Shown here: positions 23,456 through 34,317 of the stretch, in pieces
Position numbering within the stretch: the stretch's first letter is position 1
Layout: every line of letters starts with the position of its first letter
NCBI RefSeq assembly: GCF_000224145.3
Contig: NC_020171.2
Coordinates: 1,065,391-1,129,390 of the forward strand
Length of the DNA stretch: 64,000 nt
Source: Ciona intestinalis
Lineage: Eukaryota; Chordata; Ascidiacea; Phlebobranchia; Cionidae
Direction: 5' to 3'
Notes under the pieces: model-generated
Told to the model about the DNA's origin: nothing
The model's input: only the letters and a program-made list of their open reading frames with translations
Database searches by the model: none
Program-made: the position numbers and the translations under genes

Positions 23456-25436
23456 AGTGCACACAGTTTGTTTTTTACCAATTTTAATCGAGAAAAACAG
23501 TCGCCATTTAAACATCGCTAAAAAAATTAACTGAAAAGACCAAGGATACGTTATGTTATACACATTGTGCACTAGCATATACCAGAAGAAAAACAATAAC
23601 ACGTTTAGGCTAAAATGCGCGAGCACATATTATACATTGTAAGCGTAATTACAGACAAATAAATAAATACGTACACAAACACGAACGCGTCGGCCTACAC
23701 GCGAAATCACACATTCAAATAACAAATTATTGCGTAAATATACCTATTTCCCGTACCTATAATATACGCATTTATTACGAACGGTTTAAAAGGGCAAAGC
23801 ATATATAATACATATCGTCATAAAATGCTATGTTATATCTAGGGGCAATTAGTACTTAAAATGTAGATCGTCATAACATGTTATATTATGCTATTACACT
23901 GGGTATATAAACAGCATTTACGTAATTATTAACAGTCCAAAATTAAATGGGCTTAAATTAACGTTAGACTTGGCAATTGGTGAATTAAATACTGGATATA
24001 AAAGGGGCGATGCTTTACTTTAGAAGTATATAAGCTGCAAATGTGGGTTTCGTGTTGTTGTGTTGTAGGGTTCATGAGAATATATTGTTATGTTGCAACT
24101 TAATTCTTGTTCGGTGTTATTTACCAGAATGCATGTGTATAAAGAATGTCTGATTTGTTTTTTGTCAGGTCATTAAATGTTAAGGTTCGAATCCCACCCC
24201 AGGAATTTAACAATAGTTTTTGTTTTGGGCATGAGTTAACTTGGTTTACATGTTTTTATTGTGTTTTTTTTCTCATAACATAGTGTAGAATGTTCGTTTT
24301 TGTAACCTTTAGGTGTTAGATTTTTAGGCTTTTAGTCGAGTATTTTAGAAATTAAATTTTTTGAGGCTATTAAGTAAATAGTTTTTGTAATTAAGTAAAT
24401 AATTATTTTAGGCTACTGTTTAATTAGGTGAGCGCTTAGAATAGGAATAACAACGCGTATAAATCACGAACGGAAATAATAAAAACCCAAAGTTATAAAT
24501 ATAGCACACGAGTTTGTGAATAAAGAATCGAAGTGGAAGAAAATAAATACACAGACTATTTTGTATCTGAAAAAGCTGGTTTATAAACCAGTATAAAAAA
24601 TAAAGTACATCCTTAAAATAATATAGACTTTATCGTTATTTTAATCTCTGATTTTACGGTGTAGACTTATACAGTTGCTGCTCTATTTGGTATAAAACAG
24701 TTAGAATGCAGCTGTGTCACGACAAAATCCCCAAACAGCCCAAAATAAATATATAAATATACGCCAAGTAATTTAGTGTAGCAATATGTGTATAGTCAAG
24801 CCTCACAATTCGCGCATACATTTCAAATTTGCGCTATATTAAAATACGGATTGTGAAATGTCTGGCGTTTTTTTAGTAGCCGTTTTTATTTGCACACAGG
24901 CATACAGAGGAATTCTTTAGTTATTCGCGATTACATTTGTAATAGAGTCGAGTTGATGTAAGATATATGGTTCATGTTTTCATTCTCTTTTATCGGCCTA
25001 TTTCGTAGTAAACAAATAATATTTACAAAAAACATACATTCGTATCTTCACGACTCAAAAAGGTTGTTAATAGTTAAAAACAGAAAGTATGAGATCTTAC
25101 CCTACAGTACTATACAGAGTATAAACAGACATAATATACAATACATAAAATAAATTTGTTGGTATTGAAAGGGATTATATAAGCAGATTAGAATACTTGT
25201 TTTGTTACCCGATTCGAGAAGTAAAACCCTTTGCGTTAACTTGTTTATTTAGTATGCGTATTTCACGAAATAACAGATGCGGTAACTTTATAAACAAATC
25301 AGTTTATCAGCTCAGTGTATCTGAAATGCGCATTTTTCCGATTAGGTGTGTTTAATAAAGCGGTATATCTTGTTTACCTGTAACGAGTGCATGCTGACGG
25401 GCCATAAGAGGATTAAAATATACTTTCGATGACATA

Positions 25437-25637
25437 TAGTAGGTAGGGGGAAGATGGGACATCTTTAGTACATAATATCAAAATATCCTGATCGTGTTTT
25501 AAACAATTAACGTTTTAAACAAAATATGGGAGTCGTGAGGATACGGTTTTGTATTTCTTTGATTGTTCTTTGTTTACTGCCAAATAGAGCGAGAAAATCG
25601 AATGAAAAGGCGTCCCATATTCCCCCACCCTACTATA
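25437..25637. mobile_element. MITE family A, full copy
   Basis: TAGTAGGTAGGGGGAAGATG to TTCCCCCACCCTACTATATA. Reverse orientation relative to the 22.98-kb copy. Confidence 0.85.
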
Positions 25638-25651
25638 TAGCTAATGCACCC

Positions 25652-25795
25652 GTACTGTGGGTAAGATGGATAATATTAGCACAGAACAACTACATTAATT
25701 TAGAGTCGTAAGGATGCAGTTACCTTTTTTACTACCAACTGGGATAATAAAGCATAATAATAACATGGTCCGTCTTACCCCACCCTATCATATAC
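25652..25795. mobile_element. MITE family A2, internally shortened copy
   Basis: GTACTGTGGGTAAGATGGAT to GTCTTACCCCACCCTATCAT, only 14 bp from the previous copy; lacks part of the middle. Confidence 0.75.
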
Positions 25796-26007
25796 ATAGA
25801 CCATCTGACCCGAAGATTGCAATTATGTGTTGCTGCGTAGCGTATGATATGAGTGTACGAGTTACAGTGTTGACACAGTCAACATACAAGTTTAGCGACA
25901 AACGCCAGAATTAAATCACTTCGGCAGTTCTGGTCGTGGCAGACGTATCAGTTTACCCCAGGGTTCAGGGTCGTGTTAGATAATTGATAAGTTGTATATA
26001 CATACTG

Positions 26008-26150
26008 AATAAACTTGGAGGTAAGATAGGACACCTTTAAAATAGGAGTCGTGAGGACGAGGTTTTACAATTCTTTGAATATATTTTTGTTTACTAATGA
26101 GACAGGAATATATAATGAAAAGGTGTTTCATCACCCTACTATACATATAG
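26008..26150. mobile_element. MITE family A, shortened copy in the CYP promoter
   Basis: AACTTGGAGGTAAGATAGGA ... GGTGTTTCATCACCCTACTA. It ends about 54 bp before the CYP ATG. Confidence 0.75.
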
Positions 26151-26183
26151 TTAGTTTATAATAACCATGCTGCTCGTTTTTTC

Positions 26184-26185
26184 AG
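26184..26185 (+). promoter_or_regulatory. Strong 3' splice site before the CYP start codon
   Basis: TGCTCGTTTTTTCAG directly precedes a 19-nt leader and the ATG at 26204. It may end a 5'UTR intron or be a spliced-leader trans-splice acceptor, which is common in ascidians; the sequence alone cannot tell which. Confidence 0.45.
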
Positions 26186-26203
26186 GTTGTCTGTATTTAT
26201 ACA

Positions 26204-29200
26204 ATGCTGGTACAGATATTAACCGCTACTTTCTGGACTTTGATCCCGAATTCTTTCGGGGACTTATTAATTTACGCCATTCTTGTCTTAACTATTGTGA
26301 TTTACGTCAAATCATTGAAGCGTGATAAAGAATGGTTGGCCCTCCCCGGTCCCATACCATGGCCCCTAGTCGGAAACGCCCCTTTTCTGGGGGCTGAGCC
26401 TCACAAGAAACTTCTCGAACTTTCCCTTAAATATGGACCTGTTTATCGACTCAAAATGGGCGGTATTAAAACGGTAGTACTCTGCAACGCAGAAGTGGTA
26501 AGATCGGCACTGATTAAGCAAAGAGAGGCTTTTTCAGGCAGGCCAAAATTTTCTTCCTATAAAGCGGTATCAGCTGGCGAAAGCGTAGTCTTCAACGACG
26601 AAGAAACCTTACCCCCTTGGCGTTCGCATAAGTCAAAGATAGTCCGCCACATGCACAAATACACGACTTCTATTCGTACTCGGGACAAAGTCACAGATCT
26701 TATAAACACAGAGTGTATGATGATGGTCACTGAACTGGATCGCATATCTAGATCCAAATGCGTCAACCCAGAAAATGTTATACGAATGGCTTTAGCGAAC
26801 GTAATGTGCGCCGTGTGTTTTGGAAACCGCTTTGAATACGATAACGAGGTATTTCTAGCCTTAATACTGTATTTAGCAAAAGTTAACGTAAGTTAAATAT
26901 ATAGTACTGTGGGGTAATATGGGCCAAGGTGTATTTGCTCTTCACGAAATTAAACCACAAAAACGTATTAAACACGATTTATAGCTTACATAAATTCCAA
27001 TAAGTTTTATATCTTTATTATATTAAAGCGTTGTACAGCGGTAGTCACTTTTAGGTTACATTTTCGTAGAAGTCGCTCCCATGTTAAGTGGCCTGGCCAT
27101 AAGATAAAGAAGTTAATTTCCGTTTAGTTTATCATTTAAGTCGTCCTGTGTCACGAAGCGAAAGTTAATTATAAGTTGGTGTATAAAATGGTCCACATTT
27201 CATTCTATTTCTCGTTCTATTTTGGAAAAAACAAAGAATATTCAGAGAATTAATCATGTGCTTGTTTTTAAATAGCTCTATTTTCCAGGAATTCCAAAAG
27301 CTATTGAGTATGAACACAGAATTTGGCGCCGTTATAGAACTGGGACCGATAATTGATGCAATGCCGTGGATCAAGGTAAAAACTAATATATAACAATTGT
27401 TTTAATCCAGGGAACCGTTACGTGTTGCCAAATTGTCAAGCAAATTTAAAATGAAAATTACAAAACTAATAAAACACTCATCCACAAAGCTATACGTACG
27501 TGGTACTGGTAAGCGAGCACGAGATGCATGAAACAGAACAACCGTGTTATAACGACCCATCCCGCGATGATAAATAACTAAAATGCACATGTATTTAATT
27601 CTTAATACTTTATTATGCCAAGGCCTTGTGTTTTTCCCAGTCAACGGTTGAATGAAATTTATTTATTCTATCATAGCGGCGCCACAACAGTATTTAAAAC
27701 ACGGGTGTTCTGTTTCCACCGCGTATTCGCCTACGCGTTATTTGACTTTGTGGATAATTAGATGCGTAAAAGCAGAACCAGAGCGGGAGGAACCAGTTCT
27801 AACTGGTGTCAGCAACATTCGTTCTTCACACGCAATGTCTTTGATCTAACTTGCCCAGATCACGTGTCTATAGGGTTCAACATATCGCTGCAAAACACCA
27901 CAAACAAGAAGTTTGCTCGGTATCGCAAACTCTTAGAATGTTTTACATTCTGGAGATGTTATAAAAGCCTGCGTTTGTAATCCCTACCTGTCAGATATGC
28001 TTGCGAAAGCGCGACATGTTTATTGAAGGGTAAACGCATAAGTCAACCATTAGTTAACATGTGTCAAAGAACGTCAAAATAAATACCAAATATAGTAGGG
28101 TGGGGAAAGATATGACATGTTTTCTTTCTCTTTTACCGCCCTATAGTTGGTAGTAAACAAAGAGTATTCAAAAATTATAAACCGTATCCTTACGACTTCC
28201 ATCGGCCGTTGTTAATTGTTTAAAACAAGATCAGGATATTTGGATATTATGTGCTAGAGGTGTCCCGTCTCCCCCACACTACTTTATATTTTCACGTTAA
28301 AAGAGATCTTATGGCAATTGTTTGTTACATGATCTTAAAGGTCTAACGTTTCGTTAATTTCGAAGAAAAATCTATTTTAACACTTACCTGGCACTTACAG
28401 AAAAAGAAAATGTATAAACTTTTTTTTTGTAGGTCATTCCGAAATTCAAGAAAGCCATTGCCGATTATTTGAAAATCAACTTGCAACTGGACACTTGGTC
28501 AAGACATAGGTAAATATGGACGGCAAAAAGAAAACGAAACTATAATAGACCTATTACGTGAAATATGATAGTATAAATGTTTGGAAAGTTATTTTATAAT
28601 GAATGAAAGAATTTAACTTATTTATTTTCACGTGGCAGAGCAATGACAGTCGTTATAACACGGTTGTTCTGTTTCATACACCTTGTGCCTGCTTTTACGA
28701 GTTACCACGTATATAACTTTTTTGCTGATCGCCGACATTACCATTTAGAAAAGTTACTATTGCGCATATAATGCAATGATTTACTTTAGAGTCGATGGGG
28801 TTCTTAAAACATTCGACAATGATGACGTCACAAATGTAGTAGCTTCGATGACGTCAGAGGTGCTCGAGAAAAAGTCAGCGGGAGAGTCAAGGGAAATAAC
28901 CGAAAGCGAGACAAAAACGATTGCTGCTCTTTCAGCAGATATACTTGGGGCGGGTAGGTTGTTGTTGGTACAAACTTTGTTTCGATTACAATTTTGAATG
29001 AATGAATGTAACTTGCTTATCCTGACGTGGATTCAACGACAGTCGTTATAACACCGGTGTATAAAATGGTAGCTCTAAAAATTATTCACCAAAAAGGTTA
29101 TATATAGACTTGGTAACTCGTAAGCCGGATGTGCATGAAACAGAATACCCGTGTTAATAACTGTCCTTGCCCCCCAACGTGAGGATAAATAGTTAAATTC

Positions 29201-30623
29201 ATTCATCCATGGTAGCAACAGTAGGATTCGAACTCACCTCGCCTCCGAATACCGCGCCGAGTCCGAAACGAAACCAGCAGGCAGACAAATACGTGACAAA
29301 AACGATAAACGTCTAACCAAAGCAGTAATCTAAAAGCCACAAAGTTTAATCTCCAAGCGACAATAAACGTACCTACTGATCAACAGAAGCCGCACGCTCA
29401 CGTTTAAATTTCCATTTTCCCAAAAAAAACTAGCAGTCTACCGTTAATTGCCTGTTTTGCTTGTAAACAAGTTTTTGTAATAAAGTTATGCTACCACAAG
29501 CCGACTGCGGTGATGTGTATATCCTAATTCCGCATTTTGGTTCAGATTTACTGAGTTTTCAATAATAACAGCGTTTAGATTTAATCTTGTCTGCTTATTA
29601 AAATGCAAAGTACGAAAACTCAGGTGTTTACTATCCTTTGCTAATAAGTTTCTTACATTCTATTATTATAAATCTTAATCTGTGTTTTTTTATATTTATT
29701 TTTATTCCAGGCCAACACACAACTTCTACAACTTTTTTCTGGGTCATAAATTTACTCCTATGTTTTCCAAAAGTCCTCAATAAACTCACGGAAGAAGTCC
29801 GGAGCAAACTCGGAAACAGACTTCCAACCTTGGAGGATCGAACCTCCCTATCTTACATGGACGCGGTACTGACAGAGGTAGAAAATTAAACGATTGTATT
29901 TAATTTCGTTGCAGAAACATGTGTTAGTGCCTGCCATTGCCACCAGCCTGGAAGGTATGGGTTTGTAAAACGAACATTTAATTCATTTACAATGAATGAT
30001 TGTAACTTATTTTTCTTACAGCGTAGCGGGGCAAAGACAGTTGTTATAAAGCACAGGTGGTATGTTTCATACATGCCGTGACCGCTTACAAGTTACCACA
30101 CATATATTGTAGTAGAGATTTTTTAAAATATTTTTTGTTATGATTTTATATTTATATTTCTACGTAGGTTTTGCGGTTTTCGTCGCCTTTATCCAGCACT
30201 ATACCACATTCTACGTTAAAAGACGTCAAACTAGCAGGCCACACCATTAAGAGAGGCACTATGGTTATCATTAGTCAATACGCTGTAAACCACGACCCGC
30301 AAAATTGGAAAAATCCGGAAAATTTTGACCCAGAGCGATTTCTAACGAAAAACGAAGGCGGTGAAATTATCTTCAACGAAAGTTTATCAGAAAAGGTTCT
30401 CGCATTTTCGATTGGGGAGCGTAAATGTCCCGGAAGTCAATTGTCACGAATGTTACTATTTTTGGCCACTACACTGCTGGTTCAAGTCAGTGATTTATCT
30501 GCCGATCTCGAGCGCCCACCGACGGCGGCGGCGGAGTATGGTTTAATTTTACGACCAAAACACTTATCCATAAAATTGACACTAAGAGAGCACTGGCAAC
30601 GTCGTGACTCAATTCGCGCATAA
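26204..30623 (+). CDS. Cytochrome P450, clan 2, CYP1-like, complete, 6 exons
   Basis: Exons 26204-26848, 27289-27375, 28433-28509, 28790-28953, 29711-29877 and 30168-30623 join in frame to 531 aa. An N-terminal membrane anchor (about residues 17-35) is followed by the hinge LPGPIPWPLVGN (48-59). The I-helix reads GAGQHTT (323-329), where most P450s have (A/G)Gx(D/E)TT, so the acidic residue is His. ExxR is E380-R383, split by intron 5. PERF is at 435-438, and the heme loop is FSIGERKCPG with Cys467. CAVCFGNRFEYDNEEF, IPHSTLKD and AVNHDPQNWKNPENFDPERF resemble CYP1 proteins, which oxidise aromatic xenobiotics and some endogenous substrates in the ER. Exact subfamily and substrate are not given by the sequence. 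Introns carry C and A repeats. Confidence 0.9.
26899..26935. mobile_element. MITE family A2 end fragment
   Basis: ATATAGTACTGTGGGGTAAT, the A2 left terminus alone, at the start of CYP intron 1. Confidence 0.55.
27180..27270. mobile_element. MITE family A fragment
   Basis: TTTCATTCTATTTCTCGTTC and AACAAAGAATATTCAGAGAA, close to the end of CYP intron 1. Confidence 0.55.
27493..27592 (+). repeat. Repeat family C copy
   Basis: GGTACTGGTAAGCGAGCACG, GAAACAGAACAACCGTGTTA; shortened after the core. CYP intron 2. Confidence 0.6.
27685..27740 (-). repeat. Repeat family C fragment
   Basis: AACACGGGTGTTCTGTTTCC in reverse, followed by a diverged end. CYP intron 2. Confidence 0.45.
28092..28286. mobile_element. 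MITE family A, full copy
   Basis: ATAGTAGGGTGGGGAAAGAT to TCCCGTCTCCCCCACACTAC, in CYP intron 2, about 145 bp upstream of exon 3. Confidence 0.85.
28597..28718 (-). repeat. Repeat family C copy
   Basis: AATGAATGAAAGAATTTAAC ... ACGAGTTACCACGTATATAA, a nearly complete reverse copy in CYP intron 3. Confidence 0.7.
28994..29070 (-). repeat. Repeat family C, truncated
   Basis: GAATGAATGTAACTTGCTTA through GACAGTCGTTATAACACCGG, then breaks off. CYP intron 4. Confidence 0.6.
29106..29280. repeat. Family C copy abutting a reverse tRNA-like segment
   Basis: CTTGGTAACTCGTAAGCCGG to TTAAATTCATTCATC (29106-29210), then CATGGTAGCAACAGTAGGAT and TCGAACTCACC, which resemble the SINE head in reverse. This supports C and the SINE being parts of one composite element. 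CYP intron 4. Confidence 0.55.
29990..30110 (-). repeat. Repeat family C copy
   Basis: AATGAATGATTGTAACTTAT ... GCTTACAAGTTACCACACAT, in CYP intron 5 just upstream of the last exon. Confidence 0.65.
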
Positions 30624-30928
30624 CACAGCATTTTTTACAAGTGTACCAACATTTGATGCACTGAAAATCTTATACGATTTTGTGAAAATACACAAATGAA
30701 AAAATGAAAAAAGGTACACAAAACACCACAGATAACTTTATGAACGTTAACTTACCTATGCAAGTATTATTACCATAGAGTGCAATTATATAACTTTTTC
30801 ACACGGCCGTAGTTCGTGATTATCACAACAGTTAGTTCCCTTCTATTCAGATTATAAATACTATTAACGTTATGTCATTATTATGACTATTTTTGCTTTA
30901 CTTTATAAACCGCAAATGTATTGTAGAT

Positions 30929-31131
30929 ATATAGTACTGTGGGGTAAGAGGATGGATACCGTTAGTACATAATATTCCATATTTTCTAATCGTGTTTTTA
31001 GCAATTAAAACCGCTCGTTTAGAATGTAAAGGCTACGGTTAATAGTTCCTTGAATGTTCTTTGTTTACTATCAAATTGGACGAGAAAAGATCACAAAACC
31101 ATGAACCATCCTACCTTAACTTACTATACGT
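30929..31131. mobile_element. MITE family A2, full copy
   Basis: ATATAGTACTGTGGGGTAAG to CCTACCTTAACTTACTATAC, 306 bp past the CYP stop, possibly within its 3' UTR. Confidence 0.85.
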
Positions 31132-31967
31132 TTGACTTATTAGCTGTAATATATCACCTCTATACCTCTCTGTTAAAAAAATCTCGTTTGCGTGCTAGTT
31201 ATAGCTTCAACTGTTTATTCTTGCCTTGTATATGCGAATACAGTGTAATTTTACAAAAAAAATACAAAAAAAATAAAAATAAACTGCTTCAAAACTTTAT
31301 ATATAATTGTACCACTAGTTTATCATTATCTAATTTGCCGTATTTAGCTATCTCGAAACTGGAATTACATTTTGCGATTTACATATTGAATTCGAAACAG
31401 TTCCTTCTGAAAATTGGTAGCGTTTATTAATATACAGCACTACATTCATAACTAACACCTTTTTAATTCACAACAATATACCATTACACTACACTTACGA
31501 TAACTGCATTACAAAACCGAAGAAACCGTTCCAAAAAAATCCCATCATTTTTGGAGATACGGGACACTTTGTACAACAATTAACTGCGAAAGTAACATCT
31601 TTTTTAACATCAACCGTCAGTGCCCCGTCGCTGAGGCCCGTAAGGTTGCGTCTGCGCAGACAAAAGAGCGCGGCAAGTCGTACGAGAACACTTCTCAACT
31701 AAGCAACGATTACGCCAAGATAAATAATATCGCGCGACCAGGGGCATAGTGATATTAAAAACAAAAACAAAATATTACGTCTCAAGTTTCCCAAACCCTG
31801 GATTTTCCCAAACTTGCAGTTACGCCATATATATCATGTATATATTCTCGTTACGACGAGAGAGTATTTATTTTATAAACTGGAGTTGGAGCAGCAGGTT
31901 AACAAAGATCTGATTTTACCGAGAAAAAAAACAACGAAAAATTAGAGACATCAGTAGATCAAAAGAT
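31132..31967. other. Intergenic region upstream of the secreted-protein gene
   Basis: AT-rich to 31490, then a GC-richer patch (31590-31720, with TCTGCGCAGACAAAAGAGCG). A TATATATCATGTATATA stretch near 31828 is about 140 bp before the ATG and could serve as a TATA region. No coding exon is supported; a 67-codon minus frame at 31495-31698 has no splice or family support. Confidence 0.4.
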
Positions 31968-34038
31968 ATGGATTTTATAAACGTAAGTATATGAATGTAT
32001 TCTTGCAAAAGCATACACAAAAGTTATTTACTGAAATTACTTTTAGTTCTTAAGATATTTTCTTTTGTCATGGTTCTTTATCACATTGTATGGTGGGGGA
32101 AGACGGGACACATTAAAATTCTATCTTCTCGTTCCATTTAGTGGTAAGCAAAGAAAATAAAAAAAATATCAAACCGTATCCTTAACGATTCCTATAAACG
32201 ATTCTTAATTGTTTTAAAACACGATCAGGATATTTGAATATTGTGTGCTAAATGTGTCCCATCTACCCCCACCTTACTATAAATTAAATTTATCCCTTCG
32301 AATAACAGTAGCGAAGATCATATGAAATTTAAACAGCGAAGAGAAAGGAAATTATCAGCAAAAAGACAGTCGTTAAAATTTGTAGCAAACTAATTCAAAA
32401 ATGTTCTTTAAAATATTCGCGTTTTCCAGGTTTTGGTATTACTGTCTATATTGGGGTGCATTGCGCATGCGCAGAACGTCGATTTCACGGATGAGTGGAT
32501 TACACAAAACCATGTTAATCAAGCGGACCCAACAAATAGGTAAGTGTTAAAACAATTCATTAACAAACGTCTAACTTTTAAACTGGTAATATGGCTGTGG
32601 TATAAAACGATTAGCGTGCCTGCCTCTGAATGAGAAGTTATGGGTTCAAAGCTTGACGCTGCTACCATTGTGGGCGTATGTATCCTTTGGCAGTTAACGA
32701 TAATTGGTCCAACCCAGTGGACAAATACGACACAAATACATACAGAATTTCATACAGGCGCGTATACAAGCCTCTACCATTTGTGCGTTGTAAATAACAC
32801 AGCAACTTAAATTCCAATTCTACAGACTGATTTTTACACTAAATTATGAATGTTACTTTGAAAAAAGTCCAATTGTCATTCGAAAATAACAAGTAATACT
32901 TCTGCATAAAACTATTATGGCAAATACATACAACCTTTTCTATGTATGCACATATACCAATACAACGCCACGATTTCTGTGTTGTATCTATAATTCTTAG
33001 ATTGCCCTTTACTACGATTATAGTTAAATTCTGAAAATATTTTTCAATGCTATACTTAAAACAGTAATGGTGAACTAACTTCCATAAAAACCTGATCCAA
33101 AACTGTCTACACAACTGCATCCAAAAAGGACTATACTGCAATCGGTCTGACCGTTTACGCGTCAAAGGATTCTTGCCAATTATAATCAGCGCCCTGCGTA
33201 AATTGCTTTCAGCTGATTTAAACCGCTGAAACTCTCGGCCGTGCAAAGAATATTTACCGAACAGTATATAACCGTTTCTTCACTACTTAAAAAGAGCGTT
33301 GTTAACTGTTCAAAAGCACCATTAAGAAATATGGAATAGTATGTGCTAACGGTATCCATCTCACCCAACAGTACTGTATAACGATCACCCGCAAAATTAC
33401 ATATACGTGGTAACTCGTAAGCTGGCACGAGGTGTATGATACAAAACACCCGTGTTATATCGACGGCGGTGCCCCGCCACGTGAGGATAAATATGTTACA
33501 CTCATTCATAACCAAATGCTGTATATATTGTACAGGTTTCTGCTTAACCACTGCCGAGTGAACGACGTAGACTCCGAAGTCGTGACCCCTGGTTTTCGTT
33601 GGTGGAAAGCTAGATTCAGATGCAGGAATATTAACGAGAAGTCAGACATATCTACAGTAATTTGTGGTACCTGTCGACGTGGTTATGAACTCAAGGTGCT
33701 ATTTGTATTTACATACGTGGTAACTCGTAATAGGCGGCACGAGGTGTATGAAACAGAACATCCGTGCCATATAATGACTGTCGTTGCCCCCTACGCGAGG
33801 ATAAATAAGTTACATTTATTCATTCATATTTTCATTCATTTATTCATTCAAGGTTGTCACTTGCATTTCAAAGCTCACTTCACGACCAGGATTTCCCCTC
33901 ATGACGTCATCACAAACAATGACGTCATCACAAGAGGTGACGTCACCTCCTGTGAAGGTGCACATACCGGTAGCGTGTTATTGCAGTAAAAGACGCAAGA
34001 ATAGCAGAGCAACTGGGTTTAAACTGTCTTACCAATAG
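31968..34038 (+). CDS. Secreted cysteine-rich protein, possible IL-17/cystine-knot cytokine, 4 exons
   Basis: Exons 31968-31982, 32430-32539, 33536-33695 and 33853-34038 join in frame to 156 aa. The first exon codes only MDFIN; the signal peptide continues in exon 2 (VLVLLSILGCIAHA, cleavage likely before Q20). The mature part has seven cysteines: one in LLNHCRVND, one in WWKARFRCRN, a CGTC pair, one in KVVTC and the CYC pair in PVKVHIPVACYCSKR. A late V-x-V...C-x-C strand pair and a basic end are typical of IL-17 (VSVGCTCV in IL-17A) and of NGF-like cystine knots. Size (about 155 aa) also fits IL-17, whose three ascidian members are known as immune cytokines. Spacing of the CGTC part does not match vertebrate IL-17, so the family is a guess. 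The last exon has three 18-bp repeats. Confidence 0.6.
32088..32282. mobile_element. MITE family A, full copy
   Basis: GTATGGTGGGGGAAGACGGG to CATCTACCCCCACCTTACTA, in intron 1 of the secreted-protein gene. Confidence 0.85.
32595..32725 (+). repeat. tRNA-derived SINE copy
   Basis: AAACGATTAGCGTGCCTGCC (A box), TATGGGTTCAAAGCTTGACG (B box), CTGCTACCATTGTGGGCGTA and GGTCCAACCCAGTGGAC. The best-kept SINE in the window, in intron 2 of the secreted-protein gene. Confidence 0.7.
33270..33380. mobile_element. MITE family A2, right half
   Basis: AAAAAGAGCGTTGTTAACTG to CATCTCACCCAACAGTACTG, intron 2 of the secreted-protein gene. Confidence 0.65.
33404..33510 (+). repeat. Repeat family C, near-consensus copy
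   Basis: TACGTGGTAACTCGTAAGCT through GTTACACTCATTCAT, 25 bp before the acceptor of exon 3. Confidence 0.75.
33711..33852 (+). repeat. Repeat family C copy that makes up nearly all of intron 3
   Basis: TACGTGGTAACTCGTAATAG through an ATTCATTCA-rich tail. The tail ends exactly at the CAAG acceptor of exon 4, so the 157-bp intron is about 90% repeat. Confidence 0.75.
33901..33945 (+). repeat. Three 18-bp coding repeats, each with a TGACGTCA palindrome
   Basis: TGACGTCA occurs at 33902, 33920 and 33938, an 18-bp period, inside the last exon of the secreted-protein gene. The units code MTSSQT, MTSSQE and VTSPPV. Confidence 0.9.
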
Positions 34039-34127
34039 TTTTCCACATATAATCCAAACTGATACCTGCCTAAATTGATCCTTTTCATAATTTATTCCAT
34101 TTTTGTAGACTTTATACCATAATTTAG

Positions 34128-34317
34128 TTCTGTGAGGTAAGATGGGTCCCGTTAGCAGATATTGTTCAATATCTCATAATCCTGTTTTTAAATTATAAAC
34201 GCTCTTTCAAAGTCGTGAGAATACGTTACTTTTATAATTCTTTGAACATTCTTTGTTCACTACCAAATGGGACGGAAAATGTTTGAAAACATGGACCATC
34301 TTACCCCAACCTACTGC
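34128..34317. mobile_element. MITE family A2, full copy
   Basis: TCTGTGAGGTAAGATGGGTC to CATCTTACCCCAACCTACTG, 90 bp past the secreted-protein stop and before an AATAAA at 34347, so probably in its 3' UTR. Confidence 0.8.

Larger units (their letters stand above)
21680..26203. other. 4.5-kb intergenic region between divergent CEP57 and CYP genes
   Basis: No coding exon seen. The CEP57 promoter should lie at 21680-22200, where a GC-richer patch (TTTAGCGCTCTTCG) occurs near 21995. From 22.9 kb it is packed with MITE copies listed separately. A B-box-like GGTTCGAATCCCACC at 24184 has no tRNA partner sequence. Confidence 0.5.

Noticed and set aside
24184-24210. GGTTCGAATCCCACC, a perfect B-box-like word, as a tRNA gene
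   Set aside because: No A box at the right distance and no acceptor-stem pairing upstream; at most a SINE remnant.
31495-31698. 67-codon minus frame with several cysteines upstream of the secreted-protein gene
   Set aside because: Partly made of MITE-like sequence (AAAGTGTCCCGTATCTCC), with no splice or start context.
33432-33989. 185-codon continuous plus frame across the secreted-protein gene
   Set aside because: It reads through exon 3, a repeat-filled intron and exon 4 in the wrong phase for exon 4. The spliced model explains the cysteines and the stop better.
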